This document shows positions 36,404 to 49,196 of a DNA stretch of 64,000 bases, piece by piece. The notes under the pieces are model-generated. The model did not search any database. It was not told the DNA's origin and was given only the letters and a program-made list of their open reading frames with translations. Both the position numbers and the translations under genes were made by a program. Origin of the DNA: Hoplostethus atlanticus (Eukaryota; Chordata; Actinopteri; Trachichthyiformes; Trachichthyidae); NCBI GenBank assembly GCA_034670405.1, contig JAXDDX010000003.1, positions 7,754,501 to 7,818,500 on the forward strand. The letters run 5' to 3'. The number at the start of each line of letters is the position of its first letter. Position 1 is the stretch's first letter.

Positions 36404-36594
36404 ATCTAATGCCTTCACAGACTCTTGTTGGAGCATGCCAACCTTCCCTAAACATGCACCTGTACAGACATGTATGCAGGAAGGTTTGACAGGGTGTTTG
36501 TGTGTGTGTGACAGAAAAGCTCTCATTGCTGCAGATGAGTACCTGCAACACTATTTAGAGTAGAGGGATGAACACTATCACTATCACAACACAG

Positions 36595-36860
36595 GTAGAC
36601 TTATACAGGGTGTCTGACGGTCTTTAGCAAGTCTGGAAAAGTCTTAAATTATCTAAATCTAAGACCTTAAAAAGTGTTAAAATGTCTTAAATTCAGTTAT
36701 TAGAGGTCTTATTGCTTCCCGATGTATCTGCTTTACTCAAAACAACTGGACACCATGAATTAACGTTTCATTTCCTGGTGTCTTTTTGCTTATATTGCCT
36801 GTTTATGGTTGCTTTCAATTGTTGTGCTCAATCAGAAATTGTGGTCTTAAAATCAAAATG
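36595..36860. repeat. Probable dispersed teleost repeat
   Basis: A run of AAGTCTTAAATT / AAAATGTCTTAAATTCAG words and TTATTAGAGGTCTTATTGC matches a repeat I remember as common in fish genomes. Family and exact ends are not assigned. Confidence 0.4.
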
Positions 36861-37327
36861 ACACTAATGTTTAGGCTCCCACCTGCATGACATCATTAAG
36901 GCTGTAAGGTATTATTATAAGGTTTATTCCACATGAAATAAGTTCATCTTGCTATGACATTTAATCTGGAAGCAGGGGGATAGTAATTATGTCGTTAGTG
37001 TATATATAGTATTGATTGTGTTTAAAATATATATACACACACACTCCCACACCCACACAAACACACACATATATGCACACACACTCACACAGGAACACAC
37101 ACACAGTATTTTCGTAAAACGCCAGCTCAGCAAGTCTGGGTTTTGAGTTACACCACCCGTTTCCTCTGGCCGGCCAGGCTGTCAGGAGGCAGGTGAGTGC
37201 AGGGTAACGTGGGAAACTGGAGGTGTCAGCATCACCTCCACCTCAGCCCACCCCCATGTCTCTCTCATATGCCCTTCAGTGCTGTTTCGCCATCACCTCC
37301 TCCCTCTGGCACATATGCTCACGCTTT

Positions 37328-37329
<2 letters not shown>

Positions 37330-37376
<47 letters not shown>
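37330..37376. repeat. (CA)n microsatellite
   Basis: About 23 CA units. A looser CA-rich zone lies at 37035-37105. Confidence 0.97.
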
Positions 37377-37377
<1 letters not shown>

Positions 37378-37694
37378 GTGACAAGTGCATAATGCTCCCA
37401 AACATATGTAATCAACCTAAATGAGAATCTATGGTGGAAGACTTTGGTGAGGTAACCTTGAGGTGACCATTACATGCTCTGCTACTGCCATAGCAACGGT
37501 CCACATCTAACCTCAACTCAACACACATTGACCTGTGTACTGCATGCTTTAGGTAATGAATCACTTAATTACCAGATATGTGCAGGTAACATACTCAAAC
37601 GTCTGAATACATGACCTTCAGTTTGTCTTGAATGGTGTGGACAATGCTTGACTAAAGCGTCCCTATTTGTCAGCCGTGTAATCCTGATGTAGAG

Positions 37695-37925
37695 ACCCTC
37701 GAGGACCAGCGCTCCTGGAGTTGTAATTAATGGCGTTACATTAGCCGCTGATGGAGGTCTTATTAAAACAGCTCTCTAATGATTAAACCTCTGGAACAAT
37801 TACCACCACAGAGAGGACGGGCCACTCCGACGCCTCGGGACGCCAATCCAACACTCCCACCTGCGAAATGTCACTGCTAATGCCAACTGCTTAGACACTC
37901 CAACAATGCAACGCTAATTCCAGCC
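37695..37925. promoter_or_regulatory. Candidate conserved non-coding element
   Basis: TAATTAATGG at 37724-37733, then CATTAGC, CTAATGATTAAACC near 37777 and AACAATTACC. Four or more homeodomain cores occur in 100 bp of unique sequence. Confidence 0.4.
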
Positions 37926-39291
37926 AGGAAGAAGAAATGGCACGTCAAGCTACAACAGAAGTATGTTTATATAAGTTATGCCGGTGTTTCTTTCCTGCTG
38001 AGAAAGATGTTTGCTTGTCGTCTTGTTTACGCCCGTGGGAGCCAAAGGGGAAAGTCCCTCAGGTTGATAACATGCCTGGTGAAAACACATAACTCTCTTT
38101 GCCAGGTAACGGAGAATAGCAACACTGATCAAAGACTGTTACATAAGTCAAATCTCAACACAGTTATTATGGACTTTAGTGAGGTTCTTTTGTTTTGTGT
38201 GCTATAGAGAACCTATTTTTATGCCTACCAGAAGGGCAAGCATCTACATGTGTCGCTAAGAGACTGTCGGGGTTTGATTTGGTCCTCGATGAACTGTGCA
38301 TGTCTAGTTCACATTTCTCTACAATTCAAATCGCTTGCCGAAGCATTTTGCTAGCTAGAAGATCATTTCAAGTTCCTTGGTTTCCTGATCAGTCGAGTTG
38401 TGTCATTTTTACAAAATTAGATGGTTTGATTTCGATCTTGCATGTTTTTTTTCTTGGACTAAGTTCTAAGTGTGTTGTTGTGGATGTAACATTAAGCCTT
38501 ACAACGTGTATGTTAGCAGTGATGCTAGGTGTTTGTCTATTTTTAATTGCCAAGATACTCACAGCTAGCAAGCGTGTAACTAGCGCATTCAACTAGCTAG
38601 TTATCACTTGTTTTATTCTTTATTTAACCCAAAATAGTGAACATCTTTCATCAATCACAAAAATGATTGCTGAAATATTTTATCCTCTGTTTTTTTGTCC
38701 TCTCTTTGTGTTTATTGGTGGAGTAAGAGTGAGCTGGCTGGATAACACTGCATCGTGGAGCTGAATAGAAACAATACCGCACACACATATCACCTCTAAA
38801 CGGCAAGAGATATTCTCTCAATGACCTTGTGCCTGAGAAGTGATTTAGCAGCTGGCACCCTGTAGTATGTAATAAACTGGGGGTCTTTTCTCCATGCCTG
38901 TCTCACTCCTCGGTATCTCTGAACTTCATATCTTTCTCTTTCTCCCTGAGAGTTCAATGTTTATTTTTATGGACACAGAGACAATGCAATTGAAGATTAT
39001 TGCATGCCGGCATTACAGAGGCCAACAATACATCTTTCACACTCCAGCAACTGTAAGGTCTGGGAAAATTAGATCCCCTTTGTATTCTGTTACTCTCTCC
39101 CCGTTGCAGCATGGAGCCTATGGAGCTTGCATTCTGGCCTGTCTCAGCTTTGCTGCCAGTGCTATGTGACAGCAGGGTTGATGGGTGGTGCAAAGACACC
39201 CAGCAGGGAGGCACAGGAGTGGGAATGGACATCGCTACACAGCTTGGAGCACAGCGAGAGACTGAGGGACTGGCACCCATTTCCTGCCACT

Positions 39292-39315
39292 CACACACAC
39301 ACACACACACACACA
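39292..39315. repeat. (CA)n microsatellite
   Basis: 12 CA units. Confidence 0.95.
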
Positions 39316-39986
39316 AAAATGAACAAATGAAACCTGCTGTAACAAGTAAAGTAAAAGGTATTCAATTCAAACACATTTTGATATTCTGGAGCTGGACTAA
39401 ACACTATACGTATGCCACCAACAGAATATGGTCCTTGACCTGAATGCCCAGCAGCTGTGCCCGAGTCAATACCTCCCAAAGCCAGAGCTGAGGTCACTCA
39501 ATACCAGACGCAGTGTCTCAGACCAGGCCAGATAAAGCATGCTCTCTCTTATCGCTTCCTCTGGCAGGTGACACTTTCAACCCCTAACACACAAATCCTA
39601 GAATATCCGCTCGATGCTTTGTTGAGTGTGGCATTCAGCTCGGCAAAGCAGCTGTTGTCACCGTTATAACACCCTCACATAACATGGTGAGTCTGAATCT
39701 GCACTTTTAGTTGTTTATAGTATGATGTATTTATGTCTTTTTCAGAGCAATTTTAATCATAGTGGTGTTATTGCTTCAGAGGGAGGCAGATGGAGCATGA
39801 ATTAGCCATCAGGATTCTGGCTGTACAGTCACGCTGCGGGATGACAGGATTTTTTTTTCAAGCTTCATACCAGATTTCCAAGCAATTCATAATTCATCAC
39901 TGTCTGAAGCTCAAGAGTGGACAGAGAAAGCAGGATCCATCCACATTCCTGATGAAGGGGAATCAAACTGAGCTAAGAATTACTCC

Positions 39987-40020
39987 ATTTACAACCTGTG
40001 GGTGTCCACAGGTTGTAAAT
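39987..40020. other. Perfect 15-bp inverted repeat with 4-nt loop
   Basis: ATTTACAACCTGTGG (39987-40001), loop GTGT, CCACAGGTTGTAAAT (40006-40020). It ends 20 bp from the left edge of the transposon at 40041. It may be a fossil footprint or palindromic insertion hotspot; function is unknown. Confidence 0.85.
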
Positions 40021-40040
40021 ACTGCTCAGCACTGGCTCTC

Positions 40041-40749
40041 TATAGAGTGGTGCAGGGATGCTGTATTTTTGTAGGCCAACCCGGACGTTAGCATCGCCCT
40101 GGTTCCCTCGACAAAAAGCCAATGGGAATTTTCCATTGGATTTTGGATTATTGCAGAAAATAAGCTCTGAGACAAACAAAAGTTTATGATACTTACACGT
40201 TTTGTTCAGCAAGATAACCTTCACCAATGAACACCACTTTTATGATTTTTGAAGCGTAAATGCAATCGCCAGAAGTAAAAAGCTAATGTTAGGCTATAAA
40301 TGAACTACACCACGGTCGCATGATTTCAACGTCACCACCACTAAAAATACTATAAATTGATAAATCTACAAGTTGGAAAGTTTGAGTTAGAATAGTTTGG
40401 AAGAGCGCGAGTATAAACACAACTAGAGGCTGTAAAGGCGGACTAGTGAGTAGATGAGTTACCGTGTTCGGCGTGATGGCGTTTAATGTCCCCGACAACC
40501 TCTGTAGTCTCATTTAGCCACTTGTTAGCAACCGCCTTTTTTAAGACACGTAAAAGCTTCAAAATTCACGACGTATTTTATGTCGTAGAACAAAACGTGA
40601 AAACCTCTTAAGCTTGTGTTAACCACAGACCTTATTTCAGGCATCTAACCAAAAACCCATTCAAAAAACACATAGACTTCGAGACGAGGGAACCGGAAGT
40701 GCAAAAACTAATTTCCTGGTTTTAGGACTCATTCCTGCACCACTCTATA
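40041..40749. mobile_element. Non-autonomous DNA transposon with TIRs and TATA/TA duplication
   Basis: TATAGAGTGGTGCAGGGATG at 40041-40060 is mirrored by CATTCCTGCACCACTCTATA at 40730-40749, with one mismatch in 20. The TATA at both edges can be read as a TATA target duplication, or as TA duplication plus TIR bases. The 709-bp interior has no transposase frame, so the element is non-autonomous. The interior contains CCAATGGGAATTTTCCATTG and GCCAACCCGGACGTTAGC, which I remember as a high-copy element of percomorph fish. The strong TIR match suggests moderate age. Confidence 0.82.
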
Positions 40750-41834
40750 CTGACACCCCAGTATGTGTTGGCTCTCTGGTGGAGTGCAGTAATACTGTTT
40801 TCACCAACAAGTATTAGCGCTCCTGCTGCAGAGATCCTGGCGATTCTGAATGAGTTACTGTAAGCAGCGTGACCACACCCTGCATTCCTGGCATGGCCAG
40901 GTTACAATGGCCCAATCAATCAAAACCGCTGTCCCACCCATGCCTCATCCCCCTATAAGTCCCCCCAAGGTGCCACACACCAATCAATGGGAAGTCACAG
41001 GAGAAGAGCCTGGCTGAAGGTTAATGTGCACTGGGAAATAAATATGTGGTCACCCACAAATGCAGAGAGAAAAAGAAACGCCATGCTAGCTGCACAATCT
41101 TCAGTCTAATAAACAAAGAAATGCCATACTGCTGGTTGCTTGTGTTTGCTCAAATATATCCCATGTGCACTCAGATATAATAAATACTGCGTTGGAAGGG
41201 GGTGCTCTATTTGTGTTATTGTGATTCAGTCCGTCCCAGATTTCATGGAGGTTTCATGTAATTACTGCAACTAAAACCATATGATTTTGCTGCGGCATGA
41301 AGATGGAGGAAAATTGCGAGTCAAAGAACAAACTTCTGACGTTAGGCTTGCTGACAAGTACTCGTATTAGACTGTTTATTGAGGTAGAATTGTGATCATT
41401 CATGAAAACTCTTTTTTCTGAAGAATGTAAGTCATATTTATGATTTATTAAATGTTTTGTGAAATTGTTGCAAAAAAACCTTGAAATCTCAAATTCACAA
41501 ACTGATCGCGGGGCCTTTAACAGGTCAAGACAAAAGGGTCCAAACAGAGAATGACTGAATACAGCAGATCGGTGTCTTTGTTGTAAGACTAGCTGTAACT
41601 GCTGCGATCGTACCAGCGCCTGCTCTCTTATAGAGACAAACTGGGATGGTTCTGTTTCACCCCCAGTCCTGGTCTCATACTTTGTAAGGGCTGTCGTCAG
41701 CTGTCTCACCTTGCAGTGAGCTTCCAGCCCTGCAGCACTATCGTCCAGATTGCACAGCACACTGTGATTTACAGCTGCTGTTACCGCAGGGCCATCTGGG
41801 CCATAACCACTCCTGAACACTCAGCATTAGACTC

Positions 41835-41836
<2 letters not shown>

Positions 41837-41873
<37 letters not shown>

Positions 41874-41885
41874 ACACACACACAG
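41837..41885. repeat. Compound (CT)n(CA)n microsatellite
   Basis: A CT run with one TTT break passes into a short CA run (41872-41885). Confidence 0.94.
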
Positions 41886-42797
41886 ACCAGCAACTTCAGT
41901 CTAACAGCAAAGGTAAATTTGCTCATCTTCCAATAAGAATTTGCTTTTTCTCACATAAAAGCAGCACTGAAGTTGGAAATTATGTTTGATAGGTCCTGAC
42001 AAAAGTCCACACTGTTATCAGTAGACAAGACCCTACAGTGAGTTTGTACTAAAGACATCTGCACCATCCAGTCTAATGTATCTGCCGCACAAAAAAAAAA
42101 CGTTTGTGAGAGGGGGAACACGCCTGCTACGATCCATGAAACACTGGCGCTGGCATTCCCCCAAGTACATAGGTGATAATCACATAAGCCGCCGTGTAAA
42201 TGTGCCCCATTCATGATTATGGGAGTGTCATAAGTGTGGATCTGCATCTTTTAATGTCCCGTGCCTCTGACTCAATGAGTCTCTAAAGGGCCTTCTGCTG
42301 CAGTTTGTGTTCATTGGGGTGTGTGATGAGAACCAGGTTAAACATCTGGTGCCGTATAAAAGGTGTTAGAGCATTAAGAGCAGAACCGTACAGGCTTCAA
42401 AAGAGCAGCCAAATATAGAGCAGATGTAAGGGGGTGCTGCTGAGGTCAAGTGTGAAATATGACTATCCCCCAGCAGGAGGCAGTATTAGGCCCAGTCAAT
42501 ATTAATGTTGGGCATCTAGACCACTGATTCCACCCCAGGGAGGTTGGAGACACTCAGGGCGGATCATGGTTTTAGGTGTTGACCCGACACCTGGCTGCTG
42601 GGTCCTGAAAGAGACCCCTTTTAGATGTGATCTGTAGATCCGCCGCTCTCTATCTCTCAGATCACTTACACCACAGATTGATTGGGATAAATAATTTACA
42701 GATCATATGGAGGTACACAACCCTACGAGAGCCTCAAGGACGGGCACTTTCTCCAGTCAATCGGATAGCACAGGAGGAGTGTGAGGGGCATGTGCGA

Positions 42798-42824
<27 letters not shown>
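42798..42824. repeat. (CA)n microsatellite
   Basis: About 13 CA units. Confidence 0.95.
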
Positions 42825-42828
<4 letters not shown>

Positions 42829-43224
42829 CGTTGAATAAAAGTGGCATTGACAGTACATTACATAATCTCTAGATGACCCCAAGGACAGTGACGTACGTAG
42901 AGGAACAAGCTCAATACATCAGACAGAGAGCACAACAACACAAAGACATTAACTGCATGCCGTTTTGCCTGTGCACATTACCGAACATGAAAAACACTCA
43001 CTTCACAGACTGTTGCAGCTCAGGAAACAGAGTGAAACCTCTCTATAATTTATTTCATCTAGCAGCTGTGGCGTAGTCTCTCTGGTCTTTAGGGAGAGCG
43101 CTGTGAGGAAGTACAGCGAGACAGAGCTGCCACCCTCTTATGAGAGACCAGGAGAGATGCTGAAGTCACCTTGCACCTTCTGGCCCCGGAGTTACAGTTC
43201 AGCTTTCATATGAAAACCTCATAT

Positions 43225-43312
43225 CATGTATGCGTGTGTGTGTGTGTGTGTGTCTATGCATGTGTGCATGTATGTATGTTTGTGTGTGTGCGTGAGAGAG
43301 AGAGAGAGTGTG
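43225..43312. repeat. Degenerate (TG)n / (GA)n zone
   Basis: A TG run near 43232-43252, imperfect TGTATG units, then a short GA run at about 43293-43308. Confidence 0.9.
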
Positions 43313-44379
43313 AGTTTATTGCACTGATACAGCCAAGATATTGCATACACACAAATAAAATCTCTACGTGCAGCAAAAGTCATCCACATAAAACATTTAC
43401 ACCATAAAATTGTATGAGAAATGTCTCCCACATAAAAGTAGCAGTGCTTAGTATTAAACTTGAGGATTTGCTTTTGTTCTTTGAGGAGGATGCTGGTGTG
43501 AGAAATACACCTCATGGCCAACAGGTGGCACTCTTTAACAGGGAACCAACCTGTGCCTTGAATGGAGGTTTTGAGACCTCGCTGACTGCAGCAGCTGAAG
43601 AGAGGATTGTTCCCGTCTCCTTTAAATTACACGGACACGTTTCTCCTACTTTCACATCAAAATGAAACTTCTTCTAGTGTTTTTAGTTTACTGTAGAGTG
43701 CAGCAGAGAGCAGTCAACCCCCCCGTTTTTAGTAGACAACATGAATGATGAAAAAAATACAGATGAGGGGAGATAGAGAAAAAAAGAAGGTTCTGGTAGG
43801 ATACTGGTACAATATGTGGTCCATAAAAGATGAGATTCTCAACCACAACACAATCTCTGTATTAGGGACAGAATATGAGGTACTTTTTTATGCCATTTCT
43901 AATGCACATTTCTTGGATTAATAGCTATATTGATGTGTGACTTTAATTCTTCTTGTGTCAAAGAAATGTGGGGTATATTGATTTTTAATTATTTGTAAGT
44001 TTGTTAGAGGTGTAATTCCTGACCGTGCCAAAAGAGGGCAGTAGAGCCTCATATTGTGAGCCATTAGGGCCCACAGTGGTTGTTACACTGCCCATTCATT
44101 CCTTGAACACATTCTCTCCTCGTGTCGTTTCACTGGGACTAATTACAGTGTCCTTCATCAAAAGCAAAATGTCTGATTGATATAGTTTGTTCCCAAATTG
44201 ATGCCAACATGTCTGCATTGGGTAAGCGCTCACTAATTGGTGATATATATACTCATATACAGAGAGGGGGGTCTGAAGGGAGAGAGGGAGTCTCTCACTC
44301 CCTCTTTTCACTCTCTTACACTCCTTCCTCTGTCTCTCCCTTTGAATTGCCACACCAATAAGCCTTTAATCCCTTTAAT

Positions 44380-44660
44380 GCGAACTTCCAACAGAATCAC
44401 TTTTTAATTGCACAAAATAAACAGCGAACGCCATAACCAGATCTCCTCCCAGGATAGATTTAGTTCGGCCTCAGACGGCGGATTAAGTTGAAGAGTAAGA
44501 GTTATTTTGAGGGAAAAAGACGAAAGAGCAGAGAATAGGATGTCGTAATAATTCTTGTGCAGCTAGGAGTTATCCAACACAGGAGCAGAATAATCATATG
44601 GAGATGATGGTGGTGGCTCTGTGATTAATGGGCCCATTTTCCTTGCACAGCTTGGATAGT
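44380..44660. promoter_or_regulatory. Candidate conserved non-coding element
   Basis: Unique sequence with GGCGGATTAAG, AATAATTC, AATAATCATATGG and GTGATTAATGGGCCCATT. ATTA density is high, and no simple repeat intervenes apart from a short T run further right. Confidence 0.33.
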
Positions 44661-45099
44661 GGGCCTACTTGGCCCCATTAGGAAGAAGCCTAAAGCCACC
44701 CTCTCCTTCTGGATGCCATTCATCAGGCAGAAGATATGAGCAACGTGTGGCGATGTGATCTAGCAGAAACGGCTGACGCTCAACATCCGTGAAATATGCA
44801 CTACGCAACATACAGAAACACATTTCCTTTTTTTTTTTTTTTTCTTCAGTTGACTCCATCCATCCAGAGCTATTTATGGATATTACCTATCGCGGTGTCA
44901 GAGGGCGTCGTGCCTCGAGACTTCAGAACCAGAGAGAGGGAGAGGAGAGGAGAGCTGGCCGAAGTCCCTCCTGTCATAATTGGGTCTACCTGCTGTGCAG
45001 AACGGGAGGCGGCAACATGCTCTCGTCTTGTCCCTTCCTTATTTGACGGACTGCGGGGAGCGGGAGCTGCAGACGCCGGCCAGACAGCCGGAGACATGC

Positions 45100-45245
45100 C
45101 AGCGCCCCTTTTAGAGCACTATGCAAATCCACTGTTAAATTTCATTTTTCTAAGCCCTTTAATCAGAAACAGGGGAATAAAGCCAGCTGGTAGAAACCCA
45201 TGTTAAGATGTAATTAAGCATCTGATTGAATTTCAGTGCATACCA
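45100..45245. promoter_or_regulatory. Candidate regulatory element with POU octamer
   Basis: A perfect octamer ATGCAAAT lies at 45121-45128. It is followed by CTTTAATCAG, GATGTAATTAAGC and CTGATTGAATTTCAG. Octamer plus homeodomain sites suggest POU3/SOX-type neural enhancers. This is inference from motifs. Confidence 0.38.
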
Positions 45246-45264
45246 GAGTGTCTGTGCCAAGGCA

Positions 45265-45320
45265 AGAGTAGGAGTAGGAGGAGGGGGGTAGAAGATGGGA
45301 GGGGGGGGGAGGGATGGGCA
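45265..45320. other. Purine-rich G-tract region
   Basis: Several runs of G (five to nine) within GGA repeats on the plus strand satisfy a G-quadruplex pattern. Confidence 0.5.
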
Positions 45321-46589
45321 CTTGCACACCAGACTGAGCGTCGGGGTTGGTGGGGGGACACATTGCCTGGCGACGGGGGACCTGGAGCTCCAGGCTGGCT
45401 TGGTATTTTCCAGCATGCTCTACTGCACGAGTGAACAACGATCAGAGGCGCATTTTTATACATTACTACCAAAGCTCCCATGTCAATCATCTCCCCGCTG
45501 ACTCTGGAATGGTTTTCTCCTGCCTCGCATCTCAACACACGGCACTCGAAAACAGACACATGCGCAATCGCTGCCGACTCCCTCTCATCAAATACGTGGA
45601 AGAAGGCGGCGCAGAGGCTGTTACGGTACACCGTTTACCTGTTAAGTGACTTCTGACAGCCTTCTCACCTCCATCTCATTCAGCATGGGTTTGCTATCAC
45701 CGAGCACTACTCTGCTGGGGTCACCGCTGACAGACATATTGTACGCACACATTCCCCCGCAGCCCACCTGGGGAACAAGCCAAACATGTAATCCACGTTC
45801 TACCCAAACGCAGGTGCATGCGCGTGAACACACACACATAAAAGGGCCGGTAATGAAATTCATTCACCCAGAATCACAGACAGAGACAATATAAAAGCCT
45901 GCTCTGGGGAGAGAGAGAGAGGCTGTCACACTAGTTTAGTTTGGCTGGAGCAGGAAGCTTGGATATAGAAAAGATCCATTACCGAGGCCTTTCATCACCG
46001 AGCAGTGCAAAGCTAAACCTGTGGGGCTCTGTTGGGCCGCGGAGGAAAGAAAGGCACACAAAGACAGGTGACAGAATCCGACAGGTCTTCATGTGGATGC
46101 CCTCCCACCGTCCTTTCCCCTTCATCCTTCATCCTTGCTACGGTTGTCAGCGCCGGAGGCCCACCTGCTGAGCAACCTGCTCGGCTTGACCATCACTACT
46201 AACTCTACCTTCGCCCACCCTGTGACAACGTTAGTCCCATTGCTGTTCACACGCATCTCCATTTGGCAGAGACTTGTTTTTTCATTCTTTTTCTCTGCTG
46301 TCAAAACATTGACAGATTTAATACCATTATTTACAATCATTTACTCTGTGTGTTTGCAAGCATAAACCGCTTTTTGTCCACAAACCACAAGGCGAGGTGA
46401 AGCCGCTGTTCTTTTGTTTACAATGCACCGATAGAGATACTCGCCTCTTTCAGGGAGACAAAAGAACAGAAGTAGGCAGCAGTTTGGAGAGAGGTGATGT
46501 ATGATCAAATGTGAAAGCAGTATTGATTTTCCTCAATTGTGTTTGCTTTGTTTGCCACTATTAAATATGGATTCTGTGCAACTGCCATC

Positions 46590-46790
46590 TTGACTTTCTC
46601 TTGAAATTGACGCTCTCTCAATAAAGGACTATAGCTTTTTCAATAGAGCCCTGTGTCAAGAGAGAGATCGGCCTGACACGACAAGAGACTCCACGTTTCA
46701 TTTGCCTCTGAGGCAGCACATCAATGCCACGGCAGAAATTGGGTTCAACTTTTCTTGGGCCAAGAATCAAACAAAAGCAGCTAGTCAGTA
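46590..46790. promoter_or_regulatory. Candidate conserved non-coding element
   Basis: Repeat-free segment with CTCTCAATAAAGG, TTTTTCAATAGAGCC and two TGACACGAC / GTGTCAAG half-sites. Weak call from composition. Confidence 0.27.
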
Positions 46791-46893
46791 TGCAGGAAAG
46801 AGACTGAAACGGGTGTTCAGGGACTGTGTTGTCTTGAAAAAGACCTTGCCTGTGCTTCCATTGAGATTACAATCAAGGTAACTGTGTCCATGT

Positions 46894-46896
<3 letters not shown>

Positions 46897-46942
<46 letters not shown>
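46897..46942. repeat. (CA)n microsatellite
   Basis: About 22 CA units. Confidence 0.97.
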
Positions 46943-46944
<2 letters not shown>

Positions 46945-48298
46945 GTATAATGACAAAAAGGTTATGAATGTAATGGCCATGATGTTTTTCCTCCACAGAC
47001 ATGCTCATAAAATAAACAGGCAGGGCTCAGTAAGTGGAGGAGATTAATCTTGGTTAAGTTGTGCTATGGCACCACCCCAATACAATCCAGTGATGAAGCT
47101 GTGGCGCTGTTGTTTCGCCCACTCCTTATAGATGCTGGAGCTCAACCACTGGCCATCAGCTCTATCAGGAGGAACCTTGTTAACTGCCGAGGAAAGGGAA
47201 CAGCAGGGTTATTAGAAGGCAAACAAAAGTTAAATATCACCCTTTTTCTTGTTGGGCTGTTATGTATTTTCAAAATAAAATAAAAAAATTTTTTATTAGT
47301 GAAACATAGGCTTTAGTGAAACAATAATATATCAAATGCCTTATTCTGCCTTTCAACAAAAGCCTATAACACATTAACCGACAAAGCGACCACTAAGTTA
47401 ACCTTTATTTTGAAACTATATCCTGAGGTTATAGTATCTCTAGTAGAATAGCCCTGGCGTACCATGTGGCCGTCGCCACACAAGAATAGGTCCCGCAGCC
47501 TCCCTGAGCAGATGCCCCGTTCAGGACTGTTCTGGCTACAGAGAAGAATAAACCTAAGTTGATGTCCATCAGCACTGTTTAGAGCCATTGCCTGTGGCGA
47601 TGGCACATTACCCTGTCCCCGGTTTTGCTGACATGAACACCCATTTCAGTTGCTTTCCTGCATTGTTTAACAAAGACAAAATGGATGCGTCGGCTTAAAT
47701 AGTGTCTATCAGGATTAGAGAGGCAACTTCGCACATTGGTGGCTCCAAATGGCAGCGAGAGGCGAGGTGCAGAACTTCAATACTTCAATACATTACTAAT
47801 GTAATATCAGTAAACTAGTAAAGATCTAACGTTGATGAGTCCAACTTGTATTTTTCTCTTAAGTTTCAGTTTGTCACTTCCTGAGGGAACACGGGGAGAA
47901 TCCACAGGGCCTCAATTAGAGGGGATGGGACTCTCTGCTGCAGCCCCACTGTGTGATTCAGGGTGGTAAGACGGGTGTATGTTTACATAAAACCTTGCCT
48001 AGTGCAGCTTGAAAGTGTTATCACTGACCACCTGAGAATAGTCCCCCCCATTAATATCCACTGCAACAACAATCCTCATCGGTTGTATTGTATAGTACAC
48101 ATCGCAAACCCCAGTAAGCAATGGCCTGCCTGTGCAACAGTGCAACATACTGAATGCATTTCCACCAGGGGGACCTTGAACTAATTTAGCTAATGGTGTT
48201 TCAATGCACAGACTTTTGCTCCATATGAATCAAAAGACCCTCCACAAAACTTGACCTTTGCATTGGTATATATAAACGCACAGATGCATGCATAGTGA

Positions 48299-48300
<2 letters not shown>

Positions 48301-48331
<31 letters not shown>
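48301..48331. repeat. (CA)n microsatellite
   Basis: 15 CA units. Confidence 0.96.
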
Positions 48332-48334
<3 letters not shown>

Positions 48335-48454
48335 CAAGTATATGCCCAAACTGGTATGTTATCCCTACAAAGCTGGTCTCATTATTCTGCGTCCCCTGAC
48401 ATTTCAGCACCACGGAGAACTCCCATATTAATCTTCAACTGCTCTGCTCCCGTC

Positions 48455-48700
48455 CCTGCACACGCCCGGCCCTAATGACAGTTTTATCATAACTTATTAT
48501 TACCGCCCCAACCCTGAGTCCAAATTATGTAAATGCTGCGTGTTTGGTGCAGACAACATCTTTATGTTTTGCTCAACGCTCGCTCAAGCGGGAATCTAAT
48601 TCTGCTCTCCGACAGTAGAAATGAATCGGCTTGTTACGGCTTGAATAATGGCCCGAGCGGCGGGAGACAGGGTCGGCTGGCTGAAGGTTGAGGAGGAGAG
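48455..48700. promoter_or_regulatory. Candidate conserved non-coding element
   Basis: CTAATGACAGTTTTATCATA pairs an ATTA-class core with a TGACAG TALE core and TTTTATCAT. ATTATGTAAAT at 48524-48534 and TTGAATAATGGCC follow. High motif density, no repeats. Confidence 0.4.
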
Positions 48701-49058
48701 ACCCACTTAGCTAGGCACCGCCTTATCGGATTGTGCCCTCGCCTCATTCATTACCTTCCATCACTTCCCTCGTTTGCAATAAGCAATATAGCGTCACGGG
48801 ATGATTTGCCTCAAATGTGCGGTTGGAGCAACACCTCTAGGCAGGAATAACCGTGACTATATTTGTAATTTTGGCTGCAATATAGGCCGGTTATAAAGCT
48901 ACGTCTTTCCCCTTTACCGCCAAGACCTTTAAAGCGCCCACCCACCCCGCCCTCTTTGGTTTTGACTCTCTCACACAAACAGGGAGGGAGAAAAACAGTG
49001 ATGCAGAGAAAAACATTACAACATTTCCCATTTACATTTCCTATATGATGCCTATTCC

Positions 49059-49123
<65 letters not shown>

Positions 49124-49126
49124 CAG

Positions 49127-49180
<54 letters not shown>

Positions 49181-49196
49181 CCTATCTGTCTATATC
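49059..49196. repeat. (TCTA)n tetranucleotide microsatellite
   Basis: About 16 units, a short CTACAGTATC interruption near 49122-49128, then about 14 more units that become imperfect. The reading frame Ser-Ile-Tyr-Leu through it is an artefact. Confidence 0.97.

Noticed and set aside
41254-41820. 188-codon minus-strand open frame
   Set aside because: No domain, no signal peptide, no splice context; composition changes along it and it runs into the CT/CA microsatellite flank. Treated as chance.
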